64,000 nucleotides of DNA from Ralstonia wenshanensis. GTDB lineage: Bacteria > Pseudomonadota > Gammaproteobacteria > Burkholderiales > Burkholderiaceae. Positions 36,726-45,877 of the stretch are shown here, one piece after another (positions within the stretch are counted from its first letter, which is position 1; every line of letters begins with the position of its first letter). The position numbers were made by a program, and so were the translations under genes. The notes under the pieces are model-generated. The model was not told where the DNA came from. It ran no database searches and was given only the letters and a program-made list of their open reading frames with translations. The stretch lies in assembly GCF_021173085.1 (NCBI RefSeq), contig NZ_CP076413.1, forward strand, positions 1,426,001 through 1,490,000, given 5' to 3'.

Positions 36726-37733
36726 TCAGCACTCCACGATGGCTTTCACCACGCCGGCGGCGGGGTCGAGCAGCGTCTTGAAGTGCTCGGGCACGTCCGC
36801 CAGCGCCATGCGGTGGGTGTTCAGCGCGGTCGGAATCTTGCCCGCGCGCATGGCGTCGAGCACGGTCTCAAAATCTTCCGTGGTGGCGTTGCGGCTGGCG
36901 AGCAGCGTGGTCTCGCGCTTGTGGAATTCCGGATCGGAGAACGAGATGTTGGCCGCCACCACCGAGATCAGCACATAGGTGCCGGCATGCGCCACAAAGC
37001 GCAAGCCACGCTCCATGGCTTTCGGATTGCCCGTGGCATCGAACACGACGTCATAAAACTCATTGCCGGTGAGCGCGGCGAGTTGCGCTTCGTCGGTATC
37101 GCCCAGCGCAACGCTGGCGTCCACACCAAGTTGCTCCTTCGCAAAGGCAAGGCGATCGGCACGGGAGTCCAGCGCCGTGACAACCGCGCCGCGCAGTTTG
37201 GCAAAGATCATGGCGGCCATGCCGATCGGGCCGGCGCCGACCACCAGCACGCGCTGCCCGGCGCGCACCTGCGCCCGGCGCACGGCATGCGCGCCAATGG
37301 CCAGGAATTCCACCATCGCGGCCTGATCCAGGCTGACGCCGTCCGCCTTGTGCACGAAGGCTTGCGGCACGCTGAGGTATTCCGTGAACGCCCCGTCGCG
37401 ATGCACGCCCAGCACCTGGATGTTGACGCAGCAGTTTGTCCGGCCCTGGCGGCAGGCGACGCAGTGTCCGCATGACAGGTAAGGCATCACGTACACCACG
37501 TCGCCCTTGGCCAGCGCGCTTCCGGCCGGTGCCTGCTCGACGATTCCCGACAGCTCATGCCCCATTACGCGCGGGTAGTTCAGGTAAGGCTGATTGCCCG
37601 TGAAGATGTGCAGGTCGGTGCCGCACACGCCGACGCGTTTGACGCGCAGCAGCACTTCGCCTTCGGCGGGGCTTGGGACCGGCCGGTCCAGGGCCAGCAG
37701 CGTGCCCGGTGTTTCGCAAACGACGGTCAGCAT
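36726..37733 (-). CDS. Zinc-binding alcohol dehydrogenase, L-galactonate 5-dehydrogenase-like
   Basis: A 335-residue medium-chain dehydrogenase. The catalytic zinc site is GVCGTDLHIFTG and GHELSGIVE. The structural zinc Cys cluster is CGHCVACRQGRTNCC. The NAD site is VVGAGPIGMAAMIF. Upstream of uxaB and uxaA, the best guess is oxidation of L-galactonate to D-tagaturonate (as LgoD does), feeding the two genes downstream. The start MLTVVCETPG at 37733 is used. Confidence 0.78.
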   Translation of the reverse strand: MLTVVCETPGTLLALDRPVPSPAEGEVLLRVKRVGVCGTDLHIFTGNQPYLNYPRVMGHELSGIVEQAPAGSALAKGDVVYVMPYLSCGHCVACRQGRTNCCVNIQVLGVHRDGAFTEYLSVPQAFVHKADGVSLDQAAMVEFLAIGAHAVRRAQVRAGQRVLVVGAGPIGMAAMIFAKLRGAVVTALDSRADRLAFAKEQLGVDASVALGDTDEAQLAALTGNEFYDVVFDATGNPKAMERGLRFVAHAGTYVLISVVAANISFSDPEFHKRETTLLASRNATTEDFETVLDAMRAGKIPTALNTHRMALADVPEHFKTLLDPAAGVVKAIVEC

Positions 37734-37920
37734 GATGCGGCTCCAGCCGGAGTAGCGCCGCGGATGTCGGCTCGATGGGGTCGTTGAAGCGTGTGTGTAT
37801 GGGCGCGTGGCAATGGCAAACGGTAGGTCACCTTCCGGTCTCCTTGGGTGGAAGAGGTGAGGTCGGATTGCGCGCGCGTACTGCGCCAAGTTGGAGGAAG
37901 CGGACTCCGTCTCCGGCAAC

Positions 37921-38062
37921 TGGTCATGCCAAACAGGCCTCACCTATTGGTCAGACCAATTTAACATCTTGAGAGAAAATCCTTGATGGGGGAAACCCTG
38001 ATGCAGAAAATCCCTTGTTTTCAAGGGGGCAAGGCGATGCGGTCTGAAATTTGGTCAGGCCG
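37921..38062. promoter_or_regulatory. Cluster of FadR-family operator-like palindromes
   Basis: Three sites of the type TGGTCANNCCA lie upstream of the dehydrogenase operon. TGGTCATGCCA is at 37921-37931. The perfect 15-bp palindrome ATTGGTCAGACCAAT is at 37946-37960. An imperfect TGGTCAGGCCG is at 38052-38062. They fit the TGGT-N3-ACCA type bound by FadR-like GntR proteins, and such a gene lies next to them. The rest of 37734-38136 (403 bases) has no gene. Confidence 0.7.
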
Positions 38063-38136
38063 CATTGGGGTGGGGCGGCGTGGGTGGCGGCGAGGGGTTG
38101 CGCGGCCGCGAGCGGACCGCGCATGGGTGAGTGCGG

Positions 38137-38844
38137 CTACTGCGCGCTGTCTTGCTGAATGGCGCCCGCGATCCAGCGCTCTTCCGACGCCCTTAAGTGC
38201 GCTCGCATGGCGGTTTGCGCGGCGATGGGGTCGCCGGCCTGCAGCGCTCTGAGAATCTCTTCGTGTTCATGCACGGCCGCATGCCAGCTTGATTCGCCCT
38301 CCGCATGGTCGCGGATGGCCATGGCGAGCGGGTCATGGCGGCTGTCGAACAGCTCCGCCACGAATCGGCTCAGGACCGAATTGCCGGCGGTCTCCGCAAT
38401 CAGCATGTGGAACTGACGGTCGGCGTCGGTGGGCGACTTTCCACCCAATGCGAGTTTCTTCATGCGGTCGATGGTGCGCTGGAGCTTATCGAGCGTGGCC
38501 GCGGTCAGCCGCCCTGTGGCGAGCGTGATCACGTCGCCCTCAAGCACGGCCCGGGCCTGCATCAGTTCGGAAGGACTTTCGCCCAGCGACGGAATGGCCG
38601 CACTCTCGCTCGCCGCGCTTGCGTCTTGCACATACACGCCGGAACCCATGCGAATCTCAACCTGGCCGCCAATCTCCAGGGCGATCAACGCCTCGCGCAA
38701 CGAGGGGCGCGATACGCCCAGCGTCTGCGCCAGTTCGCGCTCCGGAGGTAAGCGTGTGCCCGGTCCGAGCTTTTCCTGTTGGATCAGCGCAAGAATTTGC
38801 GCGGCTACAGATTGGTAAAGCCGCTTTGGCTCTGTCTGCTTCAT
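38137..38844 (-). CDS. GntR-family regulator, FadR subfamily
   Basis: A 235-residue repressor or activator. The N-terminal winged helix is LYQSVAAQILALIQQ...LPPERELAQTLGVSRPSLREAL. The C-terminal FCD ligand domain (about 85-225) has metal-binding Asp/His positions in ADRQFHMLIAETAGN and AVHEHEEIL. The start MKQTEPKRL at 38844 is preferred. It lies between the minus-strand hexonate operon and the plus-strand fucose operon and has operator-like palindromes on both sides, so it probably governs both in response to a sugar acid. Confidence 0.9.
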   Translation of the reverse strand: MKQTEPKRLYQSVAAQILALIQQEKLGPGTRLPPERELAQTLGVSRPSLREALIALEIGGQVEIRMGSGVYVQDASAASESAAIPSLGESPSELMQARAVLEGDVITLATGRLTAATLDKLQRTIDRMKKLALGGKSPTDADRQFHMLIAETAGNSVLSRFVAELFDSRHDPLAMAIRDHAEGESSWHAAVHEHEEILRALQAGDPIAAQTAMRAHLRASEERWIAGAIQQDSAQ

Positions 38845-38959
38845 TGTGGTGTGGTTTTTGGCGCGAGCGTTGCCGCGCATGGGTGTGTTTCGAGTCTAGC
38901 ATGGGCACCGCCAGCCGTTGTCTAGACTGGTGTCAGCAACACTTCAGGGTTTGCACTAG

Positions 38960-38999
38960 TGGTCAGGCAGGTATGTTGTAAGTGATATTGGCTTGACCA
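38960..38999. promoter_or_regulatory. Operator half-sites between the GntR gene and the fucose operon
   Basis: TGGTCAGGCAG at 38960-38970 and TTGACCA at 38993-38999 repeat the half-sites found at 37921-38062. They lie between the regulator start (38844) and the ABC operon start (39091), and could give autoregulation and control of the transporter. Confidence 0.5.
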
Positions 39000-39090
39000 A
39001 AAAATGCTTGGGCTGATCGAATCGCTCCGAACTGGACTTACCAGTGCGTCGAGCGGAAGATCGGAGCCTCGCAACACAACGGAGACCACG

Positions 39091-40647
39091 ATGAGCAGTG
39101 CTGATGCCGTGCCTACGCACGTAAGCAGCTCCCGATCGTCGATGCCGCAAGAGATTCTTTGCTTGCAGCGCATCGGCAAACGCTTTCCCGGCGTCATTGC
39201 GCTGGATGGTGTGGATCTGGATCTGCGCGTGGGCGAAGTCCATGCCGTCTGCGGCGAAAACGGTGCCGGCAAATCCACCCTGATGAAGATTATCAGTGGC
39301 CAGTACACCGCAGACGATGGCGTCATCTCGTACCGGGGTGAGGCGGTGCGCTTTGCGTCGACATCCGAGGCGCAGGCGGCCGGCATTGCGATCATCCATC
39401 AGGAGCTGAATCTCGTGCCGCACTTGTCGGTGGCGGAGAACATCTTCCTGGCGCGTGAGCCCAAGCGCGGCCCGTTCATCGATTACCGCAAGCTCAACTC
39501 CAACGCACGGAGCTATCTGCAGCGGATCGGCCTGGCCGTGGAGCCGACCACGCTGGTCAGCGCGCTATCGATTGCGCAGCAGCAGATGGTGGAGATTGCC
39601 AAGGCGCTCTCGCTCAACGCGCGTGTGCTGATCATGGACGAGCCCACGTCTTCGCTCACGGAATCCGAAACCGTTCAGTTGTTTCGCATCATCAAGGAGT
39701 TGCGCGCCGATGGCGTGGCGATTCTGTATATCTCGCACCGGCTGGATGAGATGGCCGAGATTGTCGATCGCGTGACGGTGCTGCGTGACGGCCGCCATAT
39801 CGCCACGAGCGATTTTGCTTCCACCAGCGTCAACGAGATCGTCGCGCGGATGGTTGGCCGCTCGCTGGACGATGTATTTCCCGCGCGTAGGTCTGTACCG
39901 ACCGACGAGGTGCTGCTGCGTGTGAACGCACTGAGCCGCGCTGGCGTCTTCGGCCCGGTGTCGTTCGAGTTGCGCAAGGGCGAGATTCTCGGTTTTGCCG
40001 GCTTGATGGGCGCGGGGCGCACGGAGGTGGCACGGGCCATTTTCGGTGCGGAGCGGCTCGATTCCGGGTCGATCATGCTGGGCCATATGGGCGATCAGCC
40101 GGTCACGATCCGTTCGCCGCGCGAGGCCATCCGGCAGGGCATTGCCTACCTGTCTGAAGACAGAAAAAAGGATGGTCTGGCGCTGTCGATGCCGGTGGCC
40201 GTGAACATCACGCTGGCCAATGTCCGGGCGATCTCCTCGCACGGCTTCCTGCGCTTTTCCGAAGAGACCGCCGTGGCACAGCGCTACGTGCGCGAGCTGA
40301 ACATCCGCACGCCGTCGGTCGGGCAGACCGTGCGCAACCTTTCAGGCGGCAATCAACAGAAGATCGTGATCGGCAAATGGCTGTATCGCGGTTCGCGCAT
40401 CCTGTTTTTCGATGAGCCCACGCGGGGCATCGACGTTGGCGCCAAGTACGCGATCTATGGGCTGATGGACGAACTCGCCGCGGACGGTGTCGGCGTCGTG
40501 CTGATCAGCTCGGAGCTACCGGAACTGCTGGGCATGACAGATCGAATTGCCGTCTTTCACGAAGGCCGCATCACCGCAGTCCTGGAAACACGGAAGACCA
40601 ACCAGGAAGAAATTCTGCATTACGCATCAGGACGAACACATGCTTGA
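39091..40647 (+). CDS. Sugar ABC transporter, ATP-binding protein (two nucleotide-binding domains)
   Basis: A 518-residue RbsA/XylG-type ATPase. The first domain has the Walker A motif CGENGAGKSTLMK, a degenerate signature SIAQQQMVEIAKAL and Walker B VLIMDEPTSSL. The second has GLMGAGRTEVARAIFG (a modified Walker A, usual for the type), LSGGNQQKIVIGKWL and ILFFDEPTRGIDVG. ATG 39091 with GGAGA ten bases upstream is chosen over ATG 39004. By context it energises import of L-fucose or a related sugar. Confidence 0.93.
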   Translation: MSSADAVPTHVSSSRSSMPQEILCLQRIGKRFPGVIALDGVDLDLRVGEVHAVCGENGAGKSTLMKIISGQYTADDGVISYRGEAVRFASTSEAQAAGIAIIHQELNLVPHLSVAENIFLAREPKRGPFIDYRKLNSNARSYLQRIGLAVEPTTLVSALSIAQQQMVEIAKALSLNARVLIMDEPTSSLTESETVQLFRIIKELRADGVAILYISHRLDEMAEIVDRVTVLRDGRHIATSDFASTSVNEIVARMVGRSLDDVFPARRSVPTDEVLLRVNALSRAGVFGPVSFELRKGEILGFAGLMGAGRTEVARAIFGAERLDSGSIMLGHMGDQPVTIRSPREAIRQGIAYLSEDRKKDGLALSMPVAVNITLANVRAISSHGFLRFSEETAVAQRYVRELNIRTPSVGQTVRNLSGGNQQKIVIGKWLYRGSRILFFDEPTRGIDVGAKYAIYGLMDELAADGVGVVLISSELPELLGMTDRIAVFHEGRITAVLETRKTNQEEILHYASGRTHA

Positions 40648-41671
40648 AATGACATCAGATCAGCCGCAGGCCGTGAAAACGCAGCGCAAGCAACACCATC
40701 GGGACTTGATCCAGAAGTTTGCCGCGCTCGGCAGCCTCGTGGCGCTTGTGATCGCGTTTTCCGCCACCAGCGCAGCGTTCTTTTCGGTCGGCAACTTCAT
40801 GACCGTCGCACTGCAAGTCACATCGATTGCCTACCTGGGCGTGGCCGCCACGTGCGTGATCATCACCGGCGGCATCGACTTGTCGGTGGGCTCGGTGCTG
40901 GCGCTCTCCGGCGTGGTGGCCGCGCTGCTCGTGAAGATGGGCGTACCGGTGCCGTTTGCCATGCTGGCCGGTGTGGTGGTCGGCGCCATGTGCGGATGGG
41001 TCAACGGTATCTGCATCACGCGGATGGGCCTGCCACCATTCATTGCCACGCTGGGCATGATGCTGGTCGCGCGCGGCTTGGCGCTGCAGATCACGGGTGC
41101 CCGTCCAGTCTCGGGCCTGGGTGACGCATTTGGCGAACTCGGCAACGGCGCACTGTTTCGCATCTCGCACATCGGCGCAGACGGTTTTCCGGACACGGTC
41201 TTCCCCGGCATTCCTTACCCGGTGGTGATCATGCTGGCGCTGTTCATCGCTGTCTCCGTGCTGCTCTCACGCACTTCACTGGGCCGTCACATCTATGCAG
41301 TCGGCTCGAACGCCGAGGCGGCACGCCTGTCCGGCGTGAACGTGCAGGGCGTGAAGCTGTTCACGTATGTGCTGTCGGGCCTGCTGGCAGGGATGACCGG
41401 GTGCGTGCTGATGTCGCGCCTCGTGACCGCACAACCGAACGAAGGCGTGATGTACGAACTGGACGCGATTGCCAGCGCCGTGATCGGCGGGACATCGCTG
41501 ATGGGCGGTGTCGGAACGGTCTCGGGCACGGCCATTGGCGCGTTCGTGATCGGCGTGTTGCGCAACGGGCTCAACATGAACGGCGTATCGAGTTTTATCC
41601 AGCAGATCATCATCGGCGTGGTCATCCTTGGCACCGTCTGGATCGATCAGCTCAGAAACCGCAAGTTGTAA
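40640..41671 (+). CDS. Sugar ABC transporter, permease
   Basis: A 343-residue RbsC-family permease with about ten membrane segments, including the motif GGIDLSVGSVLALSGVVAA and the C-terminal GGVGTVSGTAIGAFVIGVLRNGLNM. The start MLEMTSDQ at 40640 overlaps the ATPase gene by eight bases. A single permease gene is enough, since proteins of this type form homodimers. Confidence 0.93.
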   Translation: MLEMTSDQPQAVKTQRKQHHRDLIQKFAALGSLVALVIAFSATSAAFFSVGNFMTVALQVTSIAYLGVAATCVIITGGIDLSVGSVLALSGVVAALLVKMGVPVPFAMLAGVVVGAMCGWVNGICITRMGLPPFIATLGMMLVARGLALQITGARPVSGLGDAFGELGNGALFRISHIGADGFPDTVFPGIPYPVVIMLALFIAVSVLLSRTSLGRHIYAVGSNAEAARLSGVNVQGVKLFTYVLSGLLAGMTGCVLMSRLVTAQPNEGVMYELDAIASAVIGGTSLMGGVGTVSGTAIGAFVIGVLRNGLNMNGVSSFIQQIIIGVVILGTVWIDQLRNRKL

Positions 41672-41824
41672 GAGCCGCTAACAAAATTGTCCTGGCTAGG
41701 CGTGCCGACGCAGACAGTACATGTAGTACCGAATGTTCGTCACATCGGGAGGCGCAACGACGCCAGGGCGGTTTTGTTGGCGGCTCTAAGTCGAGAAGTT
41801 CAAACCAAAACCAAGGAGTGAGAC

Positions 41825-42772
41825 ATGAAGAAGTTTTCCGTACTGGCGGTGGTTGCAGCAACGTGTGCACTGTTCTCTGCCTATGCGCAGGCGGCAGGCG
41901 GTGAAATTGCCGTGATCGTGAAATCGGCAAATTCCAACTACTGGCAGAACGTTCAGAAGGGCGCGACGGCCGCCATGGGCAAAGCGAAGGGCTACACGAT
42001 GACCTTCCAGGGCCCCGCAGCCGAATCGGCCATTGCCGACGAAGTGAACATGGTCGAGAACGCTGTGAACCGGCATGTCGCGGGCATCGTGCTGGCGCCG
42101 TCCGACCCGGACGCGCTGGTGCCGGCGATGAAGAAGGCATGGGAGGCGCACATCCCCGTGGTGCTGATCGACTCGATGGTGTCCGACTCCGGCAAGCAGT
42201 ACTACCAATCGTTCCTGTCCACGGACAACGCGAAGGCGGGCGAGTTGTGCGCGAAGGCGATGATCGACGCTGTCGGCCAGACCGGCAAGATCGCGATCAT
42301 GTCGTACGTGCCGGGCGCTGGGTCTGAAATCGGCCGCGTGGGCGGCTTCAAGAAATACATCGAGGCGCACTCGAAGCTGCAGATCGTTGGGCCGTTCTAC
42401 TCGCAATCGCAAATGGCAACGGCGCTGAACCAGACGACCGACGTGCTGGCCGCCAACCCCGATCTGAAGGGCATCTTCGGTGCAAACGAGCCGACGGCCG
42501 TCGGCATGGGGCGCGCGCTGCAGCAGTCGGGCAAGAGCGGCAAGGTGGCGGCCATCGGCTTTGACGGCAACCAGGATCTGCAGGGCTTCGTGCGCGACGG
42601 CACGATCCGCGCCATCGCCGTCCAAAGCTCGTACCAGATGGGCTACAAGGGCATCGAGACGGTCGTCAGCGTGATCGAGAAGAAGCCCGTGCAGAAGCAG
42701 GTCGACACCGGCGTGATGATGGTCAACAAGCAGAACCTGGATTCGCCCGAGGCCAAGAACGTCCTGTACTGA
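41825..42772 (+). CDS. Sugar ABC transporter, periplasmic substrate-binding protein
   Basis: A 315-residue type I binding protein. The signal peptide is KKFSVLAVVAATCALFSAYAQA. The mature protein begins GGEIAVIVKSANSNYWQNVQKGA and has the two-domain repressor-like fold (GIVLAPSDPDALVPAM; GIFGANEPTAVGMGRAL). It is 153 bases after the permease, a gap large enough for its own expression control; binding proteins are usually made in excess. By neighbours the ligand is L-fucose or L-galactose. Confidence 0.92.
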   Translation: MKKFSVLAVVAATCALFSAYAQAAGGEIAVIVKSANSNYWQNVQKGATAAMGKAKGYTMTFQGPAAESAIADEVNMVENAVNRHVAGIVLAPSDPDALVPAMKKAWEAHIPVVLIDSMVSDSGKQYYQSFLSTDNAKAGELCAKAMIDAVGQTGKIAIMSYVPGAGSEIGRVGGFKKYIEAHSKLQIVGPFYSQSQMATALNQTTDVLAANPDLKGIFGANEPTAVGMGRALQQSGKSGKVAAIGFDGNQDLQGFVRDGTIRAIAVQSSYQMGYKGIETVVSVIEKKPVQKQVDTGVMMVNKQNLDSPEAKNVLY

Positions 42773-42912
42773 CGAATCATCGCAACAAGGGGCGTGGCGG
42801 AGCGTCGTTCGCCGCCATGCCGGCTGAATCCCTTTCCTGAACGGCGCAGTGTTTTAACTCCATTGCCGGAATGGGCCATCGCCAACGTGGCCCGCGCCGG
42901 AACGCAGACGCA

Positions 42913-43662
42913 ATGAGACTCCAAGGAAAACGCATCCTCGTGACGGCGGCTGGGCAGGGTATTGGCCGGGCCAGCGCGATGATGTTTGCAAAAGAAGGCG
43001 CGCAGGTGCTCGCCACCGACATCAACGCACAGGCGCTGGCCACGCTGGCAGAGACCGCCGGCGTTCGCACCTTGCGCCTGGACGTGACGGACGCCAACGC
43101 CGTTGCCGTCCTGGCACGCGAAGAAGCCGCCTTCGATGCGCTGTTCAACTGCGCGGGCTTCGTGCACGCCGGCAGCATCCTCGAATGTTCGGAAGACGAC
43201 TGGGCGTTCTCTTGGCAGCTCAACGTGACGTCGATGTACCGCCTGACGCGTGCGCTGTTGCCGAAGATGCTCGACAACGGCGGGGCGTCGATCATCAACA
43301 TGGCGTCCGCCGCGTCCAGCGTGAAGGGCGTGCCGAACCGCTTCGTGTATGGCACGACCAAGGCCGCCGTCATCGGCATGACCAAGGCGATTGCCGCCGA
43401 CTTTGTGGCCCGCGGCATCCGCTGCAACGCCATCTGCCCGGGCACAGTGGAGTCTCCGTCGCTTGAGCAGCGCATTGCAGCGCAGGCGCAGGAACAGAAC
43501 GTGCCGATCGACACCATCCGTGCGGCCTTCGTTGCACGCCAACCGATGGGCCGTGTCGGCACGGCAGACGAGATTGCCGCGCTGGCCACGTACCTGGCTT
43601 CGGATGAGTCCCGTTTCACGACCGGCACTTGCTGCGTGATCGACGGCGGCTGGTCCAACTGA
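42913..43662 (+). CDS. SDR, probable 2-keto-3-deoxy-L-fuconate dehydrogenase
   Basis: A 249-residue SDR with TAAGQGIGRASA, NCAGFVHAG, INMASAASSV and YGTTKAAVIGMTKA. In the non-phosphorylating L-fucose route this enzyme oxidises 2-keto-3-deoxy-L-fuconate at C4, and close relatives lie beside fuconate dehydratase in other bacteria. The start MRLQGKRILV at 42913 is used. It is followed 37 bases later by the diketo-acid hydrolase, which would take its product. Confidence 0.85.
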   Translation: MRLQGKRILVTAAGQGIGRASAMMFAKEGAQVLATDINAQALATLAETAGVRTLRLDVTDANAVAVLAREEAAFDALFNCAGFVHAGSILECSEDDWAFSWQLNVTSMYRLTRALLPKMLDNGGASIINMASAASSVKGVPNRFVYGTTKAAVIGMTKAIAADFVARGIRCNAICPGTVESPSLEQRIAAQAQEQNVPIDTIRAAFVARQPMGRVGTADEIAALATYLASDESRFTTGTCCVIDGGWSN

Positions 43663-43699
43663 TTTGGCTTGATTGATTGCAGTTCACAACGACAACACG

Positions 43700-44560
43700 A
43701 TGAAACTCCTCCGCTACGGCCCCAAGGGCCAGGAAAAGCCCGGCCTGCTCGATGCGCAAGGTCAAGTGCGCGACCTGTCCGGCGTGATTGACGACATTGC
43801 CGGCGCTGCGCTGCTGCCCGAGAGCCTCGCTCGACTGCGCACGCTCGACATCAGCCGCCTGCCCATCGTCGATGGCACGCCGCAAGCGGGCCTGCGCCTG
43901 GGCGCCTGCGTGGGCAACGTCGGCAAGTTCATCTGCATCGGCCTGAACTACTCCGATCACGCTGCCGAGACAGGCGCTGAAGTGCCGGCTGAGCCGGTCG
44001 TCTTCGGCAAATGGACCAGCGCCATCTGCGGCCCCAACGACGACGTTGAAATTCCGCGCGGCTCGGTCAAGACCGATTGGGAAGTCGAGCTTGGCGTGGT
44101 GATCGGCAAGGGCGGCCGCTACATCAGCGAGGCCGATGCGCTCGCGCATGTGGCCGGCTACTGCGTCATCAACGATGTGTCGGAGCGCGAATACCAGCTC
44201 GAGCGCGGCGGCACGTGGGACAAGGGCAAGGGCTGCGACACCTTCGGCCCCATCGGCCCGTGGCTCGTCACCGCCGACGATGTGCCCAATCCGCAGGCGC
44301 TGCATCTGTGGCTGGAGGTGGATGGGCATCGTTACCAGAATGGATCGACGTCGACGATGGTGTTTGGCGTGGCGCATCTCGTCAGCTACCTGAGCCGCTT
44401 CATGAGCCTGCAGCCGGGCGATGTGATTTCCACCGGCACGCCGCCGGGCGTGGGGCTGGGGCAGAAGCCGCCGGTCTATCTGCGCGCGGGCCAGACCATG
44501 CGCCTGGGCATCGAGGGCCTGGGCGAGCAGCGCCAGCGCACGGTGGACGCACAAGGCTGA
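43700..44560 (+). CDS. Fumarylacetoacetate hydrolase-family protein, probable 2,4-diketo-3-deoxy-L-fuconate hydrolase
   Basis: A 286-residue FAH-fold enzyme. Metal ligands fit the pattern DWEVELGVVIGKGG (Glu/Glu) and INDVSEREYQLERGG (Asp), and the C-terminal GDVISTGTPPGVG is present. It is expected to cleave 2,4-diketo-3-deoxy-L-fuconate to pyruvate and L-lactate, completing the route. The start MKLLRYGPKG at 43700 is chosen. Confidence 0.87.
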   Translation: MKLLRYGPKGQEKPGLLDAQGQVRDLSGVIDDIAGAALLPESLARLRTLDISRLPIVDGTPQAGLRLGACVGNVGKFICIGLNYSDHAAETGAEVPAEPVVFGKWTSAICGPNDDVEIPRGSVKTDWEVELGVVIGKGGRYISEADALAHVAGYCVINDVSEREYQLERGGTWDKGKGCDTFGPIGPWLVTADDVPNPQALHLWLEVDGHRYQNGSTSTMVFGVAHLVSYLSRFMSLQPGDVISTGTPPGVGLGQKPPVYLRAGQTMRLGIEGLGEQRQRTVDAQG

Positions 44561-44595
44561 AGGGCAGGCATTCCGCAATCCCGAACACGATACTC

Positions 44596-45873
44596 ATGAC
44601 CATCATCCGATCCCTGCGCGTGCTGGACGTGCGCTTTCCGACCTCGCAGCATCTCGACGGCTCCGACGCGATGAACCCGGACCCGGATTACTCCGCGGCC
44701 TACGTGATCCTGGAGACTGACCAGCCTGGCCTGGAAGGCCACGGCCTGACCTTCACCATCGGGCGCGGCAACGAGGTCTGCTGCGCGGCCATCGCGGCGA
44801 TGCGCCATCTGGTGGAAGGGTTGGATCTCGACTGGATTCGTGAAGACATGGGCCGCTTCTGGCGTCATGTCACGTCCGACAGCCAGTTGCGCTGGATCGG
44901 CCCGGACAAGGGCGCCATCCACCTGGCCACCGGCGCGGTCGTCAATGCGGCGTGGGATCTGTGGGCCAAGGCCGAAGGCAAGCCGCTGTGGCGCCTGGTG
45001 GCCGATCTCACGCCGGAAGAACTCGTGCGCTGCATCGACTTCCGCTACATCACCGACGGCATCACGCCCGAAGAAGCACTGGACCTGCTGCGCAAGCAGG
45101 CGCCGGGCAAGGCCGAGCGGATCCGCACGCTGGAGCAGGAAGGCTACCCGTGCTACACCACGTCCGCCGGCTGGCTCGGCTATGACGACGACAAGCTGCG
45201 CCGCCTCTGCCGCGAGGCCGTCGACAGCGGCTTCCGCCACGTCAAGCTCAAGGTCGGGCGCGATCTGAAGGACGACATTCGCCGCGTTTCCATCGCCCGC
45301 GAAGTGCTTGGGCCGGACCGCGAACTGATGATCGACGCCAACCAGGTCTGGGAGGTCAAGGAAGCCATCGACTGGGTGCGCGAACTCGGTTTCGCCAAGC
45401 CGTGGTTCATTGAAGAGCCGACCAGCCCGGACGATGTGGAAGGCCATCGCAAGGTGCGCGAAGCCGTTGCCCCCGTCAAGGTCGCCACCGGCGAGATGTG
45501 CCAGAACCGCATTCTCTTCAAGCAGTTCATCATGCGCGGCGCGATTGACGTTGTGCAGATCGACGCGTGCCGCCTGGGCGGCGTGAACGAAATCCTGGCT
45601 GTGTTGCTGCTGGCCGCCAAGTACGGCCTGCCGGTGTGCCCGCATGCCGGCGGCGTGGGCCTGTGCGAGTACGTGCAGCATCTCTCGATGATCGACTACA
45701 TCTGCGTGTCGGGCACGCGCGAGGGCCGCGTCGTCGAGTACGTCGACCATCTGCACGAGCACTTTGTCGACCCTTGTGTGGTGCGCAACGCCGCCTATCT
45801 GCCGCCGCAGGCACCGGGTTTCTCCATCACGATGAAACCGGCATCGCTTGAGCAGTACCGCTTCCGGGGCTGA
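44596..45873 (+). CDS. L-fuconate dehydratase
   Basis: Enolase-superfamily enzyme of 425 residues that removes water from L-fuconate to give 2-keto-3-deoxy-L-fuconate. The capping domain starts with MTIIRSLRVLDVRFPTSQ and has the characteristic DGSDAMNPDPDYSAAYV. The barrel provides KLKVGRDLKDD (Lys base), MIDANQVW and IEEPTSPDD (metal ligands) and PHAGGVGLCEYVQHL (catalytic His). These blocks are characteristic of the fuconate dehydratase group rather than rhamnonate or mandelate enzymes. Confidence 0.92.
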   Translation: MTIIRSLRVLDVRFPTSQHLDGSDAMNPDPDYSAAYVILETDQPGLEGHGLTFTIGRGNEVCCAAIAAMRHLVEGLDLDWIREDMGRFWRHVTSDSQLRWIGPDKGAIHLATGAVVNAAWDLWAKAEGKPLWRLVADLTPEELVRCIDFRYITDGITPEEALDLLRKQAPGKAERIRTLEQEGYPCYTTSAGWLGYDDDKLRRLCREAVDSGFRHVKLKVGRDLKDDIRRVSIAREVLGPDRELMIDANQVWEVKEAIDWVRELGFAKPWFIEEPTSPDDVEGHRKVREAVAPVKVATGEMCQNRILFKQFIMRGAIDVVQIDACRLGGVNEILAVLLLAAKYGLPVCPHAGGVGLCEYVQHLSMIDYICVSGTREGRVVEYVDHLHEHFVDPCVVRNAAYLPPQAPGFSITMKPASLEQYRFRG

Positions 45874-45877
45874 TGCG

